From: Embiotoca jacksoni
Taxonomy: Eukaryota > Chordata > Actinopteri > Embiotocidae
Length of the DNA: 64,000 nucleotides
NCBI GenBank assembly: GCA_022577435.1
Contig: JAKOON010000004.1
Span: forward strand, 5,580,001 to 5,644,000
Direction: 5' to 3'
Shown here: positions 59,764 to 64,000 of the stretch, piece after piece
How the letters are laid out: each line of letters begins with the position of its first letter
Position numbering within the stretch: position 1 is the first letter of the stretch
Notes under the pieces: generated by a model
What the model was told of the DNA's origin: nothing
Databases searched by the model: none
The model's input: the letters and a program-made list of their open reading frames with translations, nothing else
Position numbers and translations under genes: made by a program

Positions 59764-61753
59764 ATATTGTTAGCCTCCAAAGGCTATTCACAGATAAAGA
59801 AACTCAAGTCAAATTTTTCATGAAGATGTTTTAACAAGGGGGTTGAAAGTTAAAAACTGAAGTCAGAGCTTTTTTTTCAGATTATAAAACATCTTTTTTT
59901 TTTTTTATCCTTTTATATTCAAAGCAGCGCTACTAAATATTTTTTTAAATTGATAATGGATCAAATGACAACATGTATGCGTAGGATGCCACTGATAATG
60001 AAAAATTAACAGAATTATTGCCCAACTTGTAAGTTCCTGTCAAGTTGCTGCACATTTTAGCATCTATAAGCCCATTGCTTTTGTTTTTGGTTGCACAAAT
60101 TTAATGTTAATGCTCTCATCAGTCTTGTGTACAGCTGCAGATGGCAGCTAATTTCACCAAAAAAGATACACAAAGTGGAACATTGAGCAGCCAAACAGAC
60201 AATTATATCCTCCAGAAATTGGACCAAAAAAAGATACGAGCATTGAGTAAAATATGTTTGCTGGACATGTAAACACATTCTTACTTGGCAGCGCGTTCAC
60301 TGCAGCTTCTTCATAAGGTGATGATATTGCAAGTAGGTTTTGTGTGTTGTGTTTTGTGATTGCTCTGCAACCCCCAAGACAAAGAACATTTACAGCAGCT
60401 TTATCTTAAATACTAGCTGCACATGCATGAACAGATTTGATCTTTTTTTTTTTTTTTTTTTACACAAGAAAGTCGTTTGGATATGATTTTGGCTATTGGG
60501 GTGACCTTCAAACATGTATTCTCTATGCAGATAGCACAGTTGTGTTGCATGAAATCTGTTCTTTTTTGGACTTTGTATCCGAATTGCGATTTTGCTTTCC
60601 AGGAGAAGAAGGATAAAGTGGAAACACTTTTTTTTCCTGAGATTTCCAATATAGGTTACAGTTGTTCTATGAAGTATAGGAGTCAGTAGATGAAGAAAAC
60701 GTGCTGAGAAAGAGAAGCCAGATCAAGTGTACGGATGCATACATGCTTGTCAGGTGTTTTGTGGGTTTTCCTTTGTGCTAGCACGCCTGTGTTACATTTG
60801 GTACTTGAGAAGGAGCTTATGAAGTTACAAGCAAAGAGATGGAGCCAAATAGAAATGTCGGGTGGAGGAGAGGGGATGGAGGAGAATCAGGAAAAGAGAG
60901 GGCGGGGCGGGGGTGGGGGCGGGGCGGCGGGAGGGGGGGGAGGGGCCTTGTATCCCAGGAGATTGCAGAAGATACAGACCTGAATATTAACTCACAGAGA
61001 CCGTATAGAGCTTTAATTATTGATTATCATAGAACGTCCACTGCCACGGCCAATATGTGCTCCATGAAACAATCAGCTGAATGGATATCATAGAGCACAG
61101 GATCTGTTGTATGCAGTCATTTCAAAGAGGAAAACCATCCCTGAAAAGTCGTATACGGCATCAAGTCTTATGAGACTCCGAATATTAAAATCTTAAAGCA
61201 AAACTGCATGTAATCCAGAAAGGGGAGCTGAGAGAGAGGCTGGCTGATAATACAGAAGCTCTGCTCATGTCAGTTTGTTGTGATGAGCATATTCTTTAGC
61301 AATGGATTACAGCCTGCTTCTACTAGAGGGTGAAAGGTGAAATGATGAAGTGGCTCGATCTTAAAATGGAGCAAAACACAGTAACGCAAGGCGAAATGTG
61401 TCTGATGCTGGTTTCTGAGCCGTTGAGACATCAGTGACTCTTCCTATCTCTCAGTGCTGCCTCTCATTAGCCTACTGGTTCTGTCACACTGCATTGTGGT
61501 AGATGATTGCTAACGCTTAATTTCATTTGTATAATTGGAAGCTGAATCTCACACGCTGCAGACGAAAGGCTGAGAGGCACTGCAGTGGCCCCGAGGTAAC
61601 GCAGTGGGACCCTCTCCCTTTTATTCCGTGCTCCAGCTCAACTCGGCTCCAATGACTTCATTTCATACTTCGTCTCCCTTCCAGTCACATTCACTCACTC
61701 ACACAAACGCAAAAGTATCAACACATTACACAGATGCACACGGACGCGATGGT

Positions 61754-61757
<4 letters not shown>
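59764..61757. other. Non-coding DNA with a very G-rich tract
   Basis: The G-rich tract at 60867-60945 is described in the next entry. T runs occur near 59891 and 60442. Frames of 70-84 codons are unrecognised. Confidence 0.45.
60899..60945 (+). other. G-rich tract, G-quadruplex-prone
   Basis: More than six runs of three or more G occur within 47 bases (GGCGGGGCGGGGGTGGGGGC and onward), with one- or two-base spacers. Embedded GGGGCGGGGC words match SP1-type sites. The sequence pattern is direct; folding and binding are inference. Confidence 0.7.

Positions 61758-61809
<52 letters not shown>
61758..61809. repeat. (CA)26 microsatellite
   Basis: A pure CA run is preceded by GGTCGCG. Confidence 0.97.
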
Positions 61810-61814
<5 letters not shown>

Positions 61815-63808
61815 ATGGATTTATGTCCACCGGCGAGTCCAGTTGCAATTTAAGACATTTCCAGAGAATGTTTGAATCACGAACAACCGACCTACACAAA
61901 TTACGTTGCCACGCATGGCGGAGTGGAGCTTGGTGCGTGCATTATTACATTAAACAGCTGTGAGTGTATTTCACTCTCTGATACTTTCCTCTTAGACTGT
62001 GATTGTGTTTGCCTTTTTCAACAATTGAAATGAAATGTTAACAGCATGACGAGTGATGCTGCAGCCACTTCAGCTCATGGTCTACAAGGGAAATACACGA
62101 AACAATGTCAAACTCTGATGAATTTGGCACGACGTTGTTTAAAATGAGTGAGATCTACAAACTGGGAAACCCACAATGCTCTGTGGTCCCGTCCCATCTG
62201 TTGGAGAGCTCAGAGTAGCGGGCGCTTGGACTCTCTCTCTCTTTGTCATGATGTTAAGCGGCCTCACAACACAGTGTTCATGTTCAGCCTGACCTCAGCG
62301 TGGCAAAATCAGAGTATATGGCATTTTACAGCATGGCGCCACTCAGAAACGTGACGGCCAGGCACATCGGAAAAAATTGTGTGAGACAAGGGGAAGTGTA
62401 GGCCAGATGTGATATGTAATAATGACAAATTGACAAGACCGTTATTATTTTAGACAGATTTTTGTTTAATATCTACATCGTATGTTATAACAAAAACAGT
62501 GGCAAAGACCAAAGTAATGACAATTTTCTGCAGAACTGAGAAACAGATTTTTAGGAAGGATATTTTACATTTTAATGATTACCTTTTTCATAATGGCAAC
62601 AATGCATTGGAACAGTATAAACAATGGGAATGTAATACTTATAAATAATTATATATATATATTTTAGTTCTTTTTAAACAAAACACAAAAACAAATTATT
62701 AATGCAATAAGCATCTTTTTTCTGAAGGATGTTCTGTTTAAGAGAGTTTTCATACCAGCGCTTACCAGTCAAAATGCGGATACCAATACATCTGTGACAG
62801 ATCAATATCGGCTGATACAAATTGACCAACCAATGAATTGGTCATGCTGGTACATATCAAAATACAATAAGGATGTGAGGAAGTTTCAGAAGCATGTTGC
62901 TGTTCACAAAACATAAAGAAATGGGTCAGTGTCAGAAACTACGCGAGGAGAAGCAGCAACAAGAAGACCAGAAGAGCCGGCTGCAGGAGGGGGACAGAAA
63001 TCAAAAGATGTTTTACGTTGAACTTTGTGAAGAGATGGGCCATATGCTTTGATTCCAGTCTTTTTGCTAAGATATGCTAATCACCTCCTGGTTCTTCATA
63101 TCTACACGGATATGAGCGTGAACTCCTTCTATAAAAACACAATCTATCCCTTAAAGGGAAAACACAACATGAAAACTGAATGTTGAGGGATTAAGTCCTT
63201 TACGTTCCAAATGCTGTGACCCAGCAAAGGTTCTCACAATGGAAACTAGGCTCTCGAAGCTGATGATTAATCTCCGAAAGCTCACTCAAGACTTGTGAGG
63301 TGAAATGAGTGTGCCTTTTAGCGACAGAGTTTAATTCACAGACTCGCACTCTTCGCCTTGCAGCGTGTTCGCAGTTTGAGGGTGGTGGAATGGGATTTAG
63401 AGGTAGTCATATGGTGCCTGTGGTGTGTGTCCTTCAGGCTGTTTGCGTGTGCCTGTACATGTGTGAGTGTGTTGTGTGTATGTGGTGTGTATGTGGTGTG
63501 TATGGCACCATCTGTGGCCTGGTCACCCGCCCAGACTCGTTCTGCCAATGGCTCCCTTAAAGGAAGATTGTTCGGGGGCATGTTGGGAATCATCGTTGAC
63601 CCCTTCCAATACAGACAAGAAGACATGTAAATCACAAAGATATTTTTCTGGAGTTTGAAGTGATGCTTTCACTTTTCTTTCTTTCCGTCTCTCCTTTGTC
63701 CTTCCTGTCTGTCTCTCTTCTCTTTGTTACTGTACATACCACTAAAGTTCAGAGATTGACCTCAGTGTCAGAGTTACACCTCACTGCTACTGTTATCTAA
63801 GACATGAA
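61810..63808. other. Non-coding DNA, no gene seen
   Basis: At 62740-62845 the words CAATATCGGCTGATAC and GACCAACCAATGAATTGGTC suggest a decayed copy of a fish repeat with 'atcggccgatac' words, but the match is weak. The stretch 63425-63510 is TGTG/TGTATG-rich cryptic simple sequence. Overlapping frames of 63-99 codons there are artefacts of it. Confidence 0.4.
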
Positions 63809-64000
63809 TACAAGCTGCGTTCAAAAAGTTCAGAGACTCCTCCTTTGAGAACCAAAAGCCTAAATCTGGGTATCCTCTTCAAAGTAGTTCCCTTGTGCAG
63901 CGATACACCTCTCCCAGTGCTCCTGCCACGCTTGGAACGCTCCCTGGAAGTCCCGTTTTCTGAGCGCGTCAAGCACCATCTGTGATTTGTGCTGGATCTC
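63809..64000 (-). mobile_element. Mariner element, 3' end, cut by window edge
   Basis: TACAAGCTGCGTTCAAAAAG and TTCAGAGACTCC at 63809 is a mariner terminal repeat, beginning with TA and matching the ends at 27642 and 29700. Behind it on the minus strand is the transposase C-terminus, ending at the stop 63860-63862. The element continues past the window. Confidence 0.85.
63860..64000 (-). CDS. Mariner transposase, C-terminal 46 residues (partial)
   Basis: In a single unbroken frame the minus strand encodes ...QMVLDALRKRDFQGAFQAW then QEHWERCIAAQGNYFEEDTQ and I before TAG. The W-x-x-x-W-x-R-C-I-A-A-Q-G-x-Y-F-E motif is the standard C-terminus of mariner-type (DD34D) transposases, which cut and join DNA at TA sites in the nucleus. 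The catalytic residues lie outside the window. This copy is far better preserved than the one at 29.2-29.7 kb, so it may be younger. Whether the full frame is intact cannot be judged here. Confidence 0.8.
   Translation of the reverse strand, partial: EIQHKSQMVLDALRKRDFQGAFQAWQEHWERCIAAQGNYFEEDTQI

Noticed and set aside
1..64000. CRISPR arrays, bacterial operons, tRNA and rRNA genes
   Set aside because: No regularly spaced direct repeats with unique spacers, no ribosome-binding-site-led gene series, and no cloverleaf or rRNA signature words were seen.

Overview
This is vertebrate nuclear DNA, most likely from a ray-finned (teleost) fish. The reasons are long pure CA/GT dinucleotide runs every few kilobases, a low-GC and CpG-poor background, degenerate mariner and Tc1-like DNA transposons, non-LTR retrotransposon (LINE) pieces with short-repeat 3' tails, and several short dispersed repeats of a kind common in fish genomes. 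The assignment is inference; no species can be named. There is no sign of bacterial or viral gene organisation.

I find no host protein-coding gene, tRNA or rRNA that I can support. Nearly every open frame is 60-130 codons long, runs through simple repeats, or overlaps other frames. The window therefore reads as a gene desert or the inside of a very large intron. The one place that looks promoter-like is about 6.56-7.42 kb. It is clearly CpG-richer than its surroundings, has CCAAT motifs, and holds a good splice acceptor (exon would start at 6562) and splice donor (exon would end at 7005). It could be a first or 5'-untranslated exon of an unrecognised gene, but no protein homology supports this.

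Layout. 0-6 kb: unique AT-rich DNA with a MITE-like inverted-repeat element (1551-2021) and GT/GA microsatellites. 6-9.6 kb: the CpG-rich block, a second MITE-like element (8339-8878) and a large CA array. 12-12.5 kb: LINE 3' end with a recognisable reverse-transcriptase C-terminus and a TTA tail. 17.2-18.3 kb: two adjacent inverted-repeat elements, one probably nested. 20.7-21.4 kb: LINE reverse-transcriptase relic. 23.55-24 kb: LINE endonuclease relic. 26.9-27.2 kb: another LINE 3' end (minus strand). 27.6-29.7 kb: broken mariner. 30.5-31.6 kb: GT/T-rich cluster. 32.1-33.8 kb: Tc1-like transposon relic (minus strand) split by a roughly 390-bp nested element. Relatives of that nested element recur at 40.3-40.8 kb and 55.1-55.2 kb. 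45.5-46.1 kb, 56.1-56.4 kb and 58.6-58.9 kb hold further dispersed repeats whose partner copies are also in this window. 63.81-64.0 kb: 3' end of a second mariner, cut by the window edge, with a well-preserved transposase C-terminus.

The elements do not form a pathway. They record insertion, nesting and decay. The best second looks are the nested Tc1 insertion, the mariner whose left terminus lies about 1.4 kb from its coding part, the paired dispersed repeats, the CpG-rich splice-competent block, and a few motif-dense unique stretches that could be regulatory.
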